NCBI RefSeq assembly: GCF_002797975.1
Contig: NZ_PGET01000001.1
Coordinates: 2,232,001-2,296,000 of the forward strand
DNA length: 64,000 nucleotides
Source of the DNA: [Clostridium] celerecrescens 18A
GTDB lineage: Bacteria > Bacillota > Clostridia > Lachnospirales > Lachnospiraceae
Direction of reading: 5' to 3'
The translations under genes and the position numbers were made by a program. Positions 52,490 through 61,404 of the stretch are shown in pieces. The first letter of the stretch is position 1, and each line of letters opens with the position of its first letter. The notes beneath the pieces were generated by a model that saw only the letters and a program-made list of their open reading frames with translations, ran no database searches and had not been told where the DNA came from.

Positions 52490-53263
52490 TCAGCATTTAT
52501 ACTCTTTCAAAAATGCCGTAGTTACATATGCCCCGCTTTTATAAGACTTTTTCTCCATGGCTTCCTCTGCTTCCAGTTTCACATTTATCCACATCTCTTC
52601 CGCAGCAATGGTTAAATGAGAAAGCATAATCCCGGTGCTGATCTCCCGCATGGATACAAGAGAAGATGAAGGCAGGAATTCCCTGCAGGAAAATACATAG
52701 ATTTTGTCATGATAAACGATAAAGCGCCAGGGCTGGGTATTCATGGCCGACGGAGCGAGGCGGACAGCCTTTAAAATATTTTTCATGGATTCTCCGGCTT
52801 CTTCCTTAAACACGCATAACTCCTTTAAAGGTAGCCGTTTTGCCGTTGCAGGGTCCCGGTAAAGCAGGGTTTTCGGATAGCCAAATGCAACTACGATCAC
52901 CTGCTTCTTTCCTGCCGGCCCTGGCTCCGGAATCTTGGTACTCCCAAGATAACAGGTGCCTAATCCTTTTCCGGTCATATATAACAGAATATGCTCCAGC
53001 ACATATCCTGCATTTGCCAGGTACCCTTCCTTCTCCTCAGAGTATAATACCAGATAATAAGGTGCCTCTACCTTCCACAATCCCTTAACAGGCAGATGCT
53101 CTTCCATATTTTCACTTATTTCCAGCTTAATCTGAATATCCCCGTGCAGCCTTGGTATATTATCCCCAAAATAAAGGATGTCCTTGAGCAGCTGCTCCGG
53201 GACTTGTTCCTTCTTAAACTTCCTGATCGATCTTCTTTTAAATATCATCTGATACAGATTCAT
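52490..53263 (-). CDS. Nitroreductase-family flavoprotein
   Basis: A 257-residue FMN-dependent oxidoreductase. The N-terminal MIFKRRSIRKFKKEQVPEQLL is typical of the nitroreductase family and APSAMNTQPWRFIVYHDKIYVF near 168-189 is the FMN-binding core. The C-terminal half (VSMREISTGIMLSHLTIAAEEM) resembles the TM1586-like subgroup. It lacks an obvious partner. GGGGAG precedes the ATG. The physiological substrate is unknown. Confidence 0.85.
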   Translation of the reverse strand: MNLYQMIFKRRSIRKFKKEQVPEQLLKDILYFGDNIPRLHGDIQIKLEISENMEEHLPVKGLWKVEAPYYLVLYSEEKEGYLANAGYVLEHILLYMTGKGLGTCYLGSTKIPEPGPAGKKQVIVVAFGYPKTLLYRDPATAKRLPLKELCVFKEEAGESMKNILKAVRLAPSAMNTQPWRFIVYHDKIYVFSCREFLPSSSLVSMREISTGIMLSHLTIAAEEMWINVKLEAEEAMEKKSYKSGAYVTTAFLKEYKC

Positions 53264-53297
53264 ACCTGCTCCCCTCTCCTCTATCCAACAACCAGAC

Positions 53298-55082
53298 TTA
53301 AATAAGCCGGCTCATTTCCTCCAAAAGCCCGGCAAACACCTGTAGTGCATCCTTTACCGGTTCTGCTGTCCCCATGTCAACGCCGCAGAGCTTCAACAAG
53401 TCTATAGGAGTCATAGAATTTCCGCCGCTTAGAAATTCATAATATCCCTTGACCGTCTTCTCATCTCCCTTAAGAATCCTGCTGCTGATGGCAATGGCAG
53501 CCGAAAACCCTGTGGCATACTGGTATACGTAAAATGGTGTGTAAAAATGCGGAATCCTGGACCATTCATAATCGATTTCCTGGTCAACCACCATGTCCGG
53601 GCCAAAATACTCCTCATTAAGCCGATGGTATATTCTGCAAAGAACCTCAGCAGTAAGCACCTCTCCTTCCCCTGCACGGCGATGGGTCTCTGCTTCAAAC
53701 TCTGCAAACATGGCCTGCCGGTAAAGAGTCCCCCGGAAACTGTCCATAAAATGGTTCACAAGGTAAGCCCGTTCCTTTTTATCTGACGTGGTTTCCAATA
53801 AATGCCGGATGAGCAACGCTTCGTTACAGGTAGATGCCACCTCCGCGACAAAGATCTTGTATCCCGCATCTATATAAGACTGGTTCTTATCGGAAAACCA
53901 GCTGTGGAGGGCATGCCCCATCTCATGAGCCAGAGTAAAGACACTGTCAAGCGTTCCGTTAAAGTTTAACAATACATAGGGATGAATCCCGTAAACCCCC
54001 CAGGAATAAGCGCCGCTCCGCTTTCCTTCATTCTCATATACATCGATCCACCGGTTATTAAAGCCTTCTTTTAAAAGAGACAAATACTCTTCCCCCAGTG
54101 GCTTAAGGCCTTCTAACACCATAGCCTTGGCTTCCTCAAAAGTATATTTACGTTCTTCCCTTGATACCATGGGCACATATAGATCATACATATGCAGCTC
54201 ATCCACTCCAAGGGCCTTCTTTCTTACGGATACATATCCATGGAGACAGGACAGGCCCTCATGAACCGCATTTAAGAGATTGTCATACACTTCCTCCGGA
54301 ATTTCATTCTCCCCAAGGGAATGTGCTCTGGCAGATGGATAATTTCTTGCCTTAGCGTAAAAAGCGGCCTGCTTCACATTGGAAGAAAAAGTAGCAGCCA
54401 GAGTGTTACCAAACTGTCCATAGACGCTATACAGGGCCTCAAACGCAGATTTTCTTACCCTTCTGTCCTGCTTTTCCATAAGGGCAACATAATTTCCATG
54501 GGTGATTCTGACTGGCTGATTCTTTTCATCCATAATTTCAGGAAACTTCACGTCCGCATTATTAAACATATTAAAGATTTCCGAAGGGGCGGAGGTGGCT
54601 TCCATGGACTTTGCCAGTAAGGCTTCCATAGGAGCTGACAACGTATGGGCTTTCTTCTTTAAAATAATTTCCAGAGTTCTGTCATAGCGAGAAAGCTCGG
54701 TCGTATTCTTCCGGTAATGATCTAGGGTTTCCTCCGTCATTTCCAGGATTTCCGGTATCAAAAATGATGACAGTCCTGCTGCCTCATAAGAAAGAGACCT
54801 GGCCTTTGAGGAAAATTCCTGATATCTGGCATTGCCTGTATCCTCATCTGATTTCTGCTTTCCGTATACAAATAATGTTTCAATCTTTAGGGATATCTCC
54901 TCATCAAACTTCAGACAGGAAAAAAGCATCTCGCCTGAATCTGCCAGATGTCCTTCATATCTTTTATAACCCGAAAGCGAGCGTTCTGTTTCACGGAACA
55001 GATCCTCCCATGCACTCTCAGAAGGCAGAATATCCGCCAGGTTCCAGGTATCGCAAACCGGTATTTCTTCTCTCTTTTTCAA
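53298..55082 (-). CDS. pepF: Oligoendopeptidase F
   Basis: A 594-residue zinc metallopeptidase of family M3. The start codon is TTG at 55082, behind GGAGTGGAGGG, and no nearby ATG fits as well. The catalytic motif HEMGHALHSWFSDKNQ lies near residue 378, with the third ligand region ETHRRAGEGE-like at about 450. It cleaves short peptides in the cytoplasm. It stands alone, with an acetyltransferase gene transcribed away from it. Confidence 0.94.
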   Translation of the reverse strand: MKKREEIPVCDTWNLADILPSESAWEDLFRETERSLSGYKRYEGHLADSGEMLFSCLKFDEEISLKIETLFVYGKQKSDEDTGNARYQEFSSKARSLSYEAAGLSSFLIPEILEMTEETLDHYRKNTTELSRYDRTLEIILKKKAHTLSAPMEALLAKSMEATSAPSEIFNMFNNADVKFPEIMDEKNQPVRITHGNYVALMEKQDRRVRKSAFEALYSVYGQFGNTLAATFSSNVKQAAFYAKARNYPSARAHSLGENEIPEEVYDNLLNAVHEGLSCLHGYVSVRKKALGVDELHMYDLYVPMVSREERKYTFEEAKAMVLEGLKPLGEEYLSLLKEGFNNRWIDVYENEGKRSGAYSWGVYGIHPYVLLNFNGTLDSVFTLAHEMGHALHSWFSDKNQSYIDAGYKIFVAEVASTCNEALLIRHLLETTSDKKERAYLVNHFMDSFRGTLYRQAMFAEFEAETHRRAGEGEVLTAEVLCRIYHRLNEEYFGPDMVVDQEIDYEWSRIPHFYTPFYVYQYATGFSAAIAISSRILKGDEKTVKGYYEFLSGGNSMTPIDLLKLCGVDMGTAEPVKDALQVFAGLLEEMSRLI

Positions 55083-55220
55083 TTAAATCCCTCCACTCCT
55101 TCATTTGTGTTTATTCTATCACCCATATTTCAAAGAAACAATCAGCAATATGGAAAATATTTGATTGAATTTATACATTTTATTGTATTATACTATACGA
55201 AAACGAACCAGGAGTCCCAA

Positions 55221-55991
55221 ATGAATATTATACGAACGAAAACCCCCAGCCAAACGCAAATCAATGAATTGCTCCGCCTGCAGGAAACCTGCAGAAAGCA
55301 TGACCATATTTCTCTTACATTTCCCATGGAAGAAGAATGTATTTTTTTCTTATTATACGAAGAAGACAGCCTCTTATCCGCTCTTTGTACATTTTTTAAT
55401 GAAAGCGGGGACTATGAATGCTTCGCTTATACCCTTCCGCCAAACAGGCAGTCCGGATATTTCATGATGCTTCTGGAAGAGCTGTTGAAGGAGACTGGAG
55501 ACAATGATCTTATTTTTCCTGCAGAGGAAACCTGTGAAGAAACCGTTCTGACCCTTAACGCCATAGGAGCCGATCTTTGGTATCAGGAACATATAATGGA
55601 GCTTTCTTCTTCTGATTTTTTGAAATCCGGGCTGGCAAAGCACAGTCGTTTTTCTGAGTCTCTTACACTCTCCATGACCCGCGGTAATGAAGAGGAACCT
55701 TCCCTTTGTACCTTTCTGATAAAGGACAGCCCTGTGGGCTTCTGTTATCTGGATTTAAGGGGACAGTCCGCAGCCTATTTTTACGGGTTTGAAATTACTG
55801 AAAATTTACGGAACCTGGGGCTTGGCAGCTCCTGTCTTTCTCTGCTTTTGGAAACCTGCTTTTTAAAGCCCGGATCTGAAAAACTTAAAAAGATTTCTCT
55901 TCAGGTGTCCGGCCAAAACGGTCCAGCCATGGCTTTATATAAAAAGGCAGGCTTCCAAATTACAGAAAGCCTGTCCTATTATATTTACTAA
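55221..55991 (+). CDS. GNAT-family acetyltransferase
   Basis: A 256-residue protein starting at the ATG at 55221 (MNIIRTKTPSQTQ), behind AGGAG. The C-terminal half shows the GNAT acetyl-CoA region: FEITENLRNLGLGSSCLSLL near 192-211 and SLQVSGQNGPAMALYKKAGF near 228-247. The N-terminal half is another, weaker acetyltransferase-like region, so this may be a tandem GNAT. The substrate is unknown. The stop is followed by the tandem-repeat tract at 56002-56254. Confidence 0.82.
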   Translation: MNIIRTKTPSQTQINELLRLQETCRKHDHISLTFPMEEECIFFLLYEEDSLLSALCTFFNESGDYECFAYTLPPNRQSGYFMMLLEELLKETGDNDLIFPAEETCEETVLTLNAIGADLWYQEHIMELSSSDFLKSGLAKHSRFSESLTLSMTRGNEEEPSLCTFLIKDSPVGFCYLDLRGQSAAYFYGFEITENLRNLGLGSSCLSLLLETCFLKPGSEKLKKISLQVSGQNGPAMALYKKAGFQITESLSYYIY

Positions 55992-56001
55992 ACATTATTA
56001 T

Positions 56002-56254
56002 ATATACGAAACGCTATTTAATATACGATACTACTTTATATACAATACAACCTTTGTATCGATACAACCTCTATATACGATACAACCATTATATACGATA
56101 CAACCTTTATATACGATACAACCTTTATATGCGATACAACCTTTATAACGATACAACCTTTATATACGATACAACCTTTATATACGAACCACCACTTTAA
56201 ATACGAACCACCACTTAATAAACGAACCATTATTATATATACAATACACTATTA
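56002..56254. repeat. 18-bp tandem repeat tract between two acetyltransferase genes
   Basis: ACAACCTTTATATACGAT recurs about ten times with small changes across 56020-56180 and shades into degenerate copies (ACGAACCACCACTT...) at both ends. All units are AT-rich. Because the period is a multiple of 3, a minus frame at 56036-56230 translates it as a six-residue repeat; no ribosome site or family supports that frame. Confidence 0.88.
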
Positions 56255-56267
56255 TAAATGCGAAGAA

Positions 56268-56903
56268 TTATTTTATATCCCGGACCATGCAGTACTGTTT
56301 TAAACGAAATCGCTTTTCCACAATACAGAAAACCTTAAAATCGAAATGTTCATAAAATTTTACATTGCTCACATTATGTGTTTCCAGGGAAATCATGAGC
56401 TTATTTTTATCCGCGTAGTCAATGGCTTCCCTTAACAATAGAGAGGAAATCCCATGATGCTGCATGGCAGGCCTTACAGCCAGATAAATGAGGTGAAGCC
56501 GTTTCTCCTGGTTAAGACGGTCCGTCCAGCTGGAATTCAAATACTCCCTGCCCTGGAAAAAATTCCAGAATGTTTTTAAAGAAGGGTCCTCCTTGATCAG
56601 ATAGCCGTCCGTTTTTAAAAGGGCGGCTGCTTCTGCCAGATAGTAATGAAAGGCATTATAAGGCTGGGATTCATCATCCACCACAAGGATCCCGTTAATA
56701 TCCGGACTGTCGGCATATATTTCGCAAGTCTCTAAAAATTCCTCCATATCACATTCAAATAATTCCGGGAGCAGACGGCTCCTGGTCTTCCCGTCAGGGA
56801 TCAACCTGCAGTAAAGCGGATCTCCGGCAAAGCATTCAGTCAGCAGTTCCTTTAATTTCTCAACATCATCTTTTTTTACCCGGTACAATCGGTCGCTATC
56901 CAT
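56268..56903 (-). CDS. GNAT-family acetyltransferase
   Basis: A 211-residue acetyltransferase. The acetyl-CoA region is LIYLAVRPAMQHHGISSLLL near 133-152 and ISLETHNVSNVKFYEHFDFKVF near 173-194, typical of the GNAT family. The N-terminal part (RLYRVKKDDVEKLKELLTECF) starts like many uncharacterised family members. Its substrate is unknown. It converges with the acetyltransferase gene at 55221, with the tandem repeat between them. Confidence 0.85.
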   Translation of the reverse strand: MDSDRLYRVKKDDVEKLKELLTECFAGDPLYCRLIPDGKTRSRLLPELFECDMEEFLETCEIYADSPDINGILVVDDESQPYNAFHYYLAEAAALLKTDGYLIKEDPSLKTFWNFFQGREYLNSSWTDRLNQEKRLHLIYLAVRPAMQHHGISSLLLREAIDYADKNKLMISLETHNVSNVKFYEHFDFKVFCIVEKRFRLKQYCMVRDIK

Positions 56904-57177
56904 AATCTTAAACCTCTTCCATTTGCTTTAAACTCCGTACCATTTTTCACGGTGTGCTTTTATTGTTCTTCTTCTTTTGCTCGTTTCATTGTTTGTAATT
57001 CTCCCCTCAATATTATATAATATAATACGTAAAAGTTGTACAGTACTTTACTACAGAAAGAGCAGCAAAAAAAGTATGATCGACATAAAAAAACACCGGA
57101 GCTATACAGAAGATCCTAGAACTTGTCGGAGAAATCGAAAAATCCGTTAAGAATTTAACGGAAATCGACGAAGATAA
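56904..57177. other. Intergenic region with a short coding-like scrap
   Basis: Mostly AT-rich promoter DNA for the acetyltransferase gene at 56903. At about 57095-57175 one plus frame reads GAIQKILELVGEIEKSVKNL, a helical Glu/Lys-rich stretch with no start codon in frame and running straight into the terminator. It may be the end of a lost small gene. Confidence 0.4.
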
Positions 57178-57219
57178 AAAAAGTGAGGAAGCCTGCTGCA
57201 GGGCTTTTCCTCACTTTTT
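57178..57219 (-). terminator. Terminator of the yebC gene
   Basis: AAAAAGTGAGGAA (57178-57190) pairs perfectly with TTCCTCACTTTTT (57207-57219) with an inner GCC...GGC step; T-rich on both strands. Confidence 0.9.
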
Positions 57220-57233
57220 CTTTTTGTATCCTG

Positions 57234-57962
57234 TTATTCACTCCAGTTATGGTAAGTGGCCTGTACGTCATCTTCCACATCAAGAAGATCCATAATCCGG
57301 TTCATCTTCTTAATGGAATCTTCATCTGTCAGTTCCACCCATGTCTGAGGAATCATGGTAACATCTGCTTCCACCATGGGGATGCCTGCGGCCTCTAATG
57401 CCTCACGCACTGCGCTGAATTCCTCAGGTGCGGTAATTATTTCAAAGCTGTCCTCTTCTTCCGAAAAATCTTCGGCTCCTGCATCCAGGGAAACCATCAT
57501 CAGTTCATCCGGATCCATCTCACATTCTTCCTTATCAATGATGATCTGGCCCTTTTTATCAAACATAAATGACACGCAGCCAGGAGTTCCCACATTGCCG
57601 CCGCCTTTTGTAAATGCGTTTCTTACATTTGCTGCTGTCCGGTTCTTGTTGTCTGTCAGCGTATCTACGATGATCGCAACCCCGTTAGGGCCGTATCCTT
57701 CGTATGTAATGGTCTCATAAATAACGGAGCCTGCATCGCCGGCTGCTTTTTTAATGCCGCGGTCAATGGTATCATTGGGCATATTATTGGCTTTTGCCTT
57801 TGCGATAATATCACGGAGTTTACTATTGTTTGCAGGGTCTGGTCCGCCTTCTTTCACCGCTACCGCCAATTCTCTTCCGAGGATAGTAAAAATCTTGCCT
57901 TTAGCCGCATCGTTTTTCTCTTTTTTGTGTTTAATATTCGCGAACTTTGAATGTCCTGACAT
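57234..57962 (-). CDS. yebC: YebC/PmpR-family regulatory protein
   Basis: A 242-residue cytoplasmic protein. The hallmark N-terminus [20 protein letters not shown] is present, followed by [20 protein letters not shown] near 48-67, [23 protein letters not shown] near 93-115 and [11 protein letters not shown] near 134. YebC proteins act as DNA-binding regulators, and recent work on relatives links them to translation of proline-rich stretches. It is a single gene with its own terminator. Confidence 0.94.
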   Translation of the reverse strand: MSGHSKFANIKHKKEKNDAAKGKIFTILGRELAVAVKEGGPDPANNSKLRDIIAKAKANNMPNDTIDRGIKKAAGDAGSVIYETITYEGYGPNGVAIIVDTLTDNKNRTAANVRNAFTKGGGNVGTPGCVSFMFDKKGQIIIDKEECEMDPDELMMVSLDAGAEDFSEEEDSFEIITAPEEFSAVREALEAAGIPMVEADVTMIPQTWVELTDEDSIKKMNRIMDLLDVEDDVQATYHNWSE

Positions 57963-58121
57963 TGTTCCAACACTCCTTTTCTTTCTCTACTTCGTCCTTA
58001 TAATCTCTAATGAGTCAACATCTTTTCCATTTTAGCACTATTTTTTTCATCTTGCAAGAAAAATAATGCACAGCCGCCGATTCCCTCTTTTTCCTGAGAA
58101 CAAATGACAGCTGTGCCGGTA

Positions 58122-59528
58122 TTACATTTTTATGTCCGAGAAATCCTCACGAGCCTCAATTTTTCTAAGCTCCTGTCCTTCCTCACGCTCCTCTTCCGGC
58201 TGCTCTTTCCGAACCCGGATGGTATGAATGATCTTATTTTCCACACGAAGGATTTTAAAACAATATCCAAGAATAGACACCTCTGTCTCTTCCCCTTCCT
58301 GGGGAATCCGGTCCAGCCTGGAAATCAGCAGGCCGTTGATGGTATCATAGGAGTCGTAATCCTCCTCATCAAATTCAATATTCAAGGCCCTTTCCACTTC
58401 TTCCAAAGGAGTCATGCCATTGATTACATAGGAACCGTCGTCTGAGGGGACGATGTATTCTTCATCCACATCATATTCATCCATGATATTGCCCACAATC
58501 TCTTCCAGAATATCTTCCATTGTCACAATACCCGCTGTCTGCCCGTATTCATCCACTACAATCACCATATGGATCTTTCTGGACTGCATTTCCTTAAACA
58601 GAGTATCAATATTTCTGGTTTCCGGAATGAAATGAGCTTCTCTGAGAAGCCCTTCGATCTCCCACAGCTGGCGGGATGCATTCCTTTTATTTTCCACGGC
58701 AATAAGAGCATCCTTCATATGAAGGATCCCGATAATGTCATCCACGTCCTTTTTGTAAATCGGATAACGGGAATTAAATCCCTCTTTCAGTATGAAATTT
58801 ACTGCCTCCCGAAGAGTAATCTCGCCGTCCAAAGCGACCAGATTCTTTCGGTGGGTCATAATATCCCCGGCTTCCTTATCATTCAGTTCGAAGATGTTTG
58901 TAATCATCTCCGCTTCTCTGGCCTCTAAAACGCCCTGTTCATGGCCCTCGTTCACCATGGACATGATGTCCTCTTCCGTAACGTTCTCATTATCTGATGC
59001 CATATCGATTCCCAACAGCTTTAGGACAAAGTAAGCCACCACATTTGCCAGCCAGGTAAAGGGGATAAGGGGTATCATGATGAGGGATACTACAGGCAGC
59101 ATACGATAGCCCCATTTTTCAGGGTTCTCTGCCGCACAGCGTTTAGGAATAATGATACCAAAGCTGATCAAAAGCACGATCAGTAAAACGGAAACAAACA
59201 GCAGGCTTAAAAGGGATATCCATTGGCTTGGATAAGCCCCGTCTCTTGTTAAGACGGTCCCAAGCCTTGCTCCCAGCTGCTCTAAAACAAAAGCCCCGGT
59301 TACCATACCGATTAAATTTGTGGTGATTTGTATCGTATTTACAAATCTGGTCGGTCTGTTAACAATATGTAACAGCTGACCGGCCTTTTTACTTCCTTCC
59401 TCCATCTGATGCTCCAGTTCGCTTGTATTTACGTTTTGGATTGCTGATCCAAACCCATAAAAAATAGCGTCCAATACGATAAAAGCAATAAAAATAATCA
59501 CGCGTATAAGCGGATTGCCATCGTCCAT
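58122..59528 (-). CDS. Hemolysin/CorC-family CNNM-CBS membrane protein
   Basis: A 468-residue protein with an N-terminal CNNM transmembrane domain (spans at about 8-30, 67-85, 100-125 and 140-165), two CBS domains (about 215-340, with VALDGEITLREAVNFILKE and IHMVIVVDEYGQTAGIVTMEDILEEIVG) and a C-terminal CorC/HlyC domain to about 435. The tail is highly charged. Family members are linked to Mg2+ or other divalent-cation export; hemolysis is only a historical name. Confidence 0.92.
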   Translation of the reverse strand: MDDGNPLIRVIIFIAFIVLDAIFYGFGSAIQNVNTSELEHQMEEGSKKAGQLLHIVNRPTRFVNTIQITTNLIGMVTGAFVLEQLGARLGTVLTRDGAYPSQWISLLSLLFVSVLLIVLLISFGIIIPKRCAAENPEKWGYRMLPVVSLIMIPLIPFTWLANVVAYFVLKLLGIDMASDNENVTEEDIMSMVNEGHEQGVLEAREAEMITNIFELNDKEAGDIMTHRKNLVALDGEITLREAVNFILKEGFNSRYPIYKKDVDDIIGILHMKDALIAVENKRNASRQLWEIEGLLREAHFIPETRNIDTLFKEMQSRKIHMVIVVDEYGQTAGIVTMEDILEEIVGNIMDEYDVDEEYIVPSDDGSYVINGMTPLEEVERALNIEFDEEDYDSYDTINGLLISRLDRIPQEGEETEVSILGYCFKILRVENKIIHTIRVRKEQPEEEREEGQELRKIEAREDFSDIKM

Positions 59529-59623
59529 TCTAAAAATCTACTCCTTTTGTTATTTATCATTCGTATTTTTTCTCATAACTATTTAGAAATATACCATTTT
59601 ATCAGCATTCCGTCAATGGTGAA

Positions 59624-59971
59624 CTATGTATCCAGTTCCAGGCTCACCCTTAATGCACAGTCCACTTCCTGCTGAAGTTCCTCGTCTATATGACAAATCT
59701 TTTCTTTCAGCCTCTGCTTATCAATGGTGCGAAGCTGCTCTAAAAGAATCACCGAATCTTTTATCATATCGCATTTTTTTGTATCCAGCTCCACATGGGT
59801 TGGAAGCTTTGCCTTATTCATTCTTGATGTAATTGCCGCACAGATCACGGTAGGGCTATGTTTATTGCCTATGTCGTTCTGTATAATAAGAACCGGACGG
59901 ATCCCGCCCTGCTCAGAGCCTACCACCGGCCTTAAATCTGCATAATAAATGTCTCCACGTCTGATAATCAC
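59624..59971 (-). CDS. mazF: MazF/PemK-family toxin (endoribonuclease)
   Basis: A 115-residue toxin. I start it at a GTG at 59971, giving [18 protein letters not shown] with the family's [11 protein letters not shown] opening; GGAG lies 8 bases ahead. A TTG at 59989 would add six unconserved residues. [28 protein letters not shown] and the later [18 protein letters not shown] are typical. It cuts single-stranded RNA at specific short sites. No intact antitoxin gene lies in the 206 bases between it and alr. Confidence 0.9.
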   Translation of the reverse strand: MIIRRGDIYYADLRPVVGSEQGGIRPVLIIQNDIGNKHSPTVICAAITSRMNKAKLPTHVELDTKKCDMIKDSVILLEQLRTIDKQRLKEKICHIDEELQQEVDCALRVSLELDT

Positions 59972-60177
59972 ACTCTCACACTCCGTCAATTATTTAGGAA
60001 GTCCGATTCGCCTAAAAGCTCATCGAACGGCTAATTTGCCAAATCCAGGCTGTCTATAGCCTTTGCCTTCATTTACAAATTATGCCTAAGTCTAGTATTG
60101 ACCTTCTTTGACTCGAGTATTCACTTAAGTTTTTCCGCCGCATACCTTATCATATGTTTTGGACATAGAGTTTGTTA

Positions 60178-61365
60178 TCAGCCCTTGCAAAACCCTTCAT
60201 AACAATCATTGAAATAATCTTTCGTACCTATGACCCGGCCGTTTTCAAGATACACCCGGGGTACCCGTTTGCCTATGTCGCAGACGATTTCATAATGGAA
60301 GCCGCCTCCGGCCGCAGCCAGCTCTTCAACTGTAATCTCTTCGTTTCCCTGCCTGCCAATCAAAACTACCTCATCCTCTTCCTCCGCGTCCTTTATTCCG
60401 GTCACATCTACCATGAACTGGTCCATGCAAACGCGTCCTAATATCCTGGCACGCTGCCCCCTAATAAGCACTTCCCCCTTGCCGGAAAGATTTCTTGAAT
60501 ACCCGTCGCCATATCCTACGGGAATCGTCGCGACCGTCATCTCCCTGTCAGCGGTAAAGGTTCCTCCATAGCTTACAGAAGTTCCCGGCTCTAATTTTTT
60601 TATGTAAGAAATAAAGCTTTTTAATTCCATCGCAGGCTGAAGCCTGACCGTTTCCCTGTCAACCTCTCCTGACGGATAAATGCCGTAGATGGATATTCCG
60701 GCCCGTACTGCATGAAAGTTGGCTCTTTTAAGGTCCAGGATTCCGGCGCTGTTGGAGCAGTGAAGAATAGGAATAGTGATCCGCTTGTCAGAAAGCATGG
60801 TTACGAACGCCTGGTACTTTTCTATCTGTTTATCTGTGGCGGACTTATCCTTTTCATCCGCCTTTGCAAAATGAGTGAACAACCCTTCCACTTCAATTCC
60901 CGGAAGGCCACAGATTTTCACCGCCTCCTCTGCAGCCTCCTCTGTGACCGGATATCCGATCCGGCTCATGCCTGTATCCACCACCATATGTATCACTGCC
61001 TTTTTCCCCGCCTTTTCCGCCAGAGAGGACAGACGTTCCGCCCGTTTAAGCTGAAATATGGATGAACTGATCCCATATTCTACCAAAAGGCTGTATCCTT
61101 CATAAGGTACAACGCCAAGGACTAAAATAGGCTTTTTGATTCCGTGTTTTCTTAAAATTACGCCTTCTTCCACGGTGGCCACCGCATATCCCCATACATA
61201 AGAATCCATGGCCCAGGCTACCGGAACCGCTCCATGGCCGTATCCGTCTGATTTTACAACGCCGATTATCCTGGTCCCTTCCTTTAGATTTGCCTTCATA
61301 GCCTCCATGTTGTGGCGGATGGCATCTAAATCTACTGTTTCATAAACCCTGCTGTATAATTTCAT
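60178..61365 (-). CDS. alr: Alanine racemase
   Basis: A 395-residue PLP enzyme making D-alanine for peptidoglycan. The PLP lysine is in GVVKSDGYGHGAVPVA near 35, where many relatives have ADAYGHG. Family motifs are HMVVDTGMSRIGY near 130 and VSYGGTFTADREMTVATIPVGYGDGY near 260-285, with the catalytic Tyr region in GRVCMDQFMVDVTG near 310. An ATG at 61365 (GAGGTGAT ribosome site) is preferred over a GTG one codon earlier. Confidence 0.94.
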   Translation of the reverse strand: MKLYSRVYETVDLDAIRHNMEAMKANLKEGTRIIGVVKSDGYGHGAVPVAWAMDSYVWGYAVATVEEGVILRKHGIKKPILVLGVVPYEGYSLLVEYGISSSIFQLKRAERLSSLAEKAGKKAVIHMVVDTGMSRIGYPVTEEAAEEAVKICGLPGIEVEGLFTHFAKADEKDKSATDKQIEKYQAFVTMLSDKRITIPILHCSNSAGILDLKRANFHAVRAGISIYGIYPSGEVDRETVRLQPAMELKSFISYIKKLEPGTSVSYGGTFTADREMTVATIPVGYGDGYSRNLSGKGEVLIRGQRARILGRVCMDQFMVDVTGIKDAEEEDEVVLIGRQGNEEITVEELAAAGGGFHYEIVCDIGKRVPRVYLENGRVIGTKDYFNDCYEGFCKG

Positions 61366-61404
61366 CACTTTATCACCTCGTTCATTTCTACAGGCATTTG
61401 CTCC

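Noticed and set aside
56036..56230. 64-codon minus frame with a six-residue repeat
   Set aside because: It exists because the tandem repeat has an 18-bp period. There is no ribosome site and composition is that of the repeat.
56002..56254. CRISPR array
   Set aside because: The units are directly adjacent with no unique spacers, and no cas genes are present.
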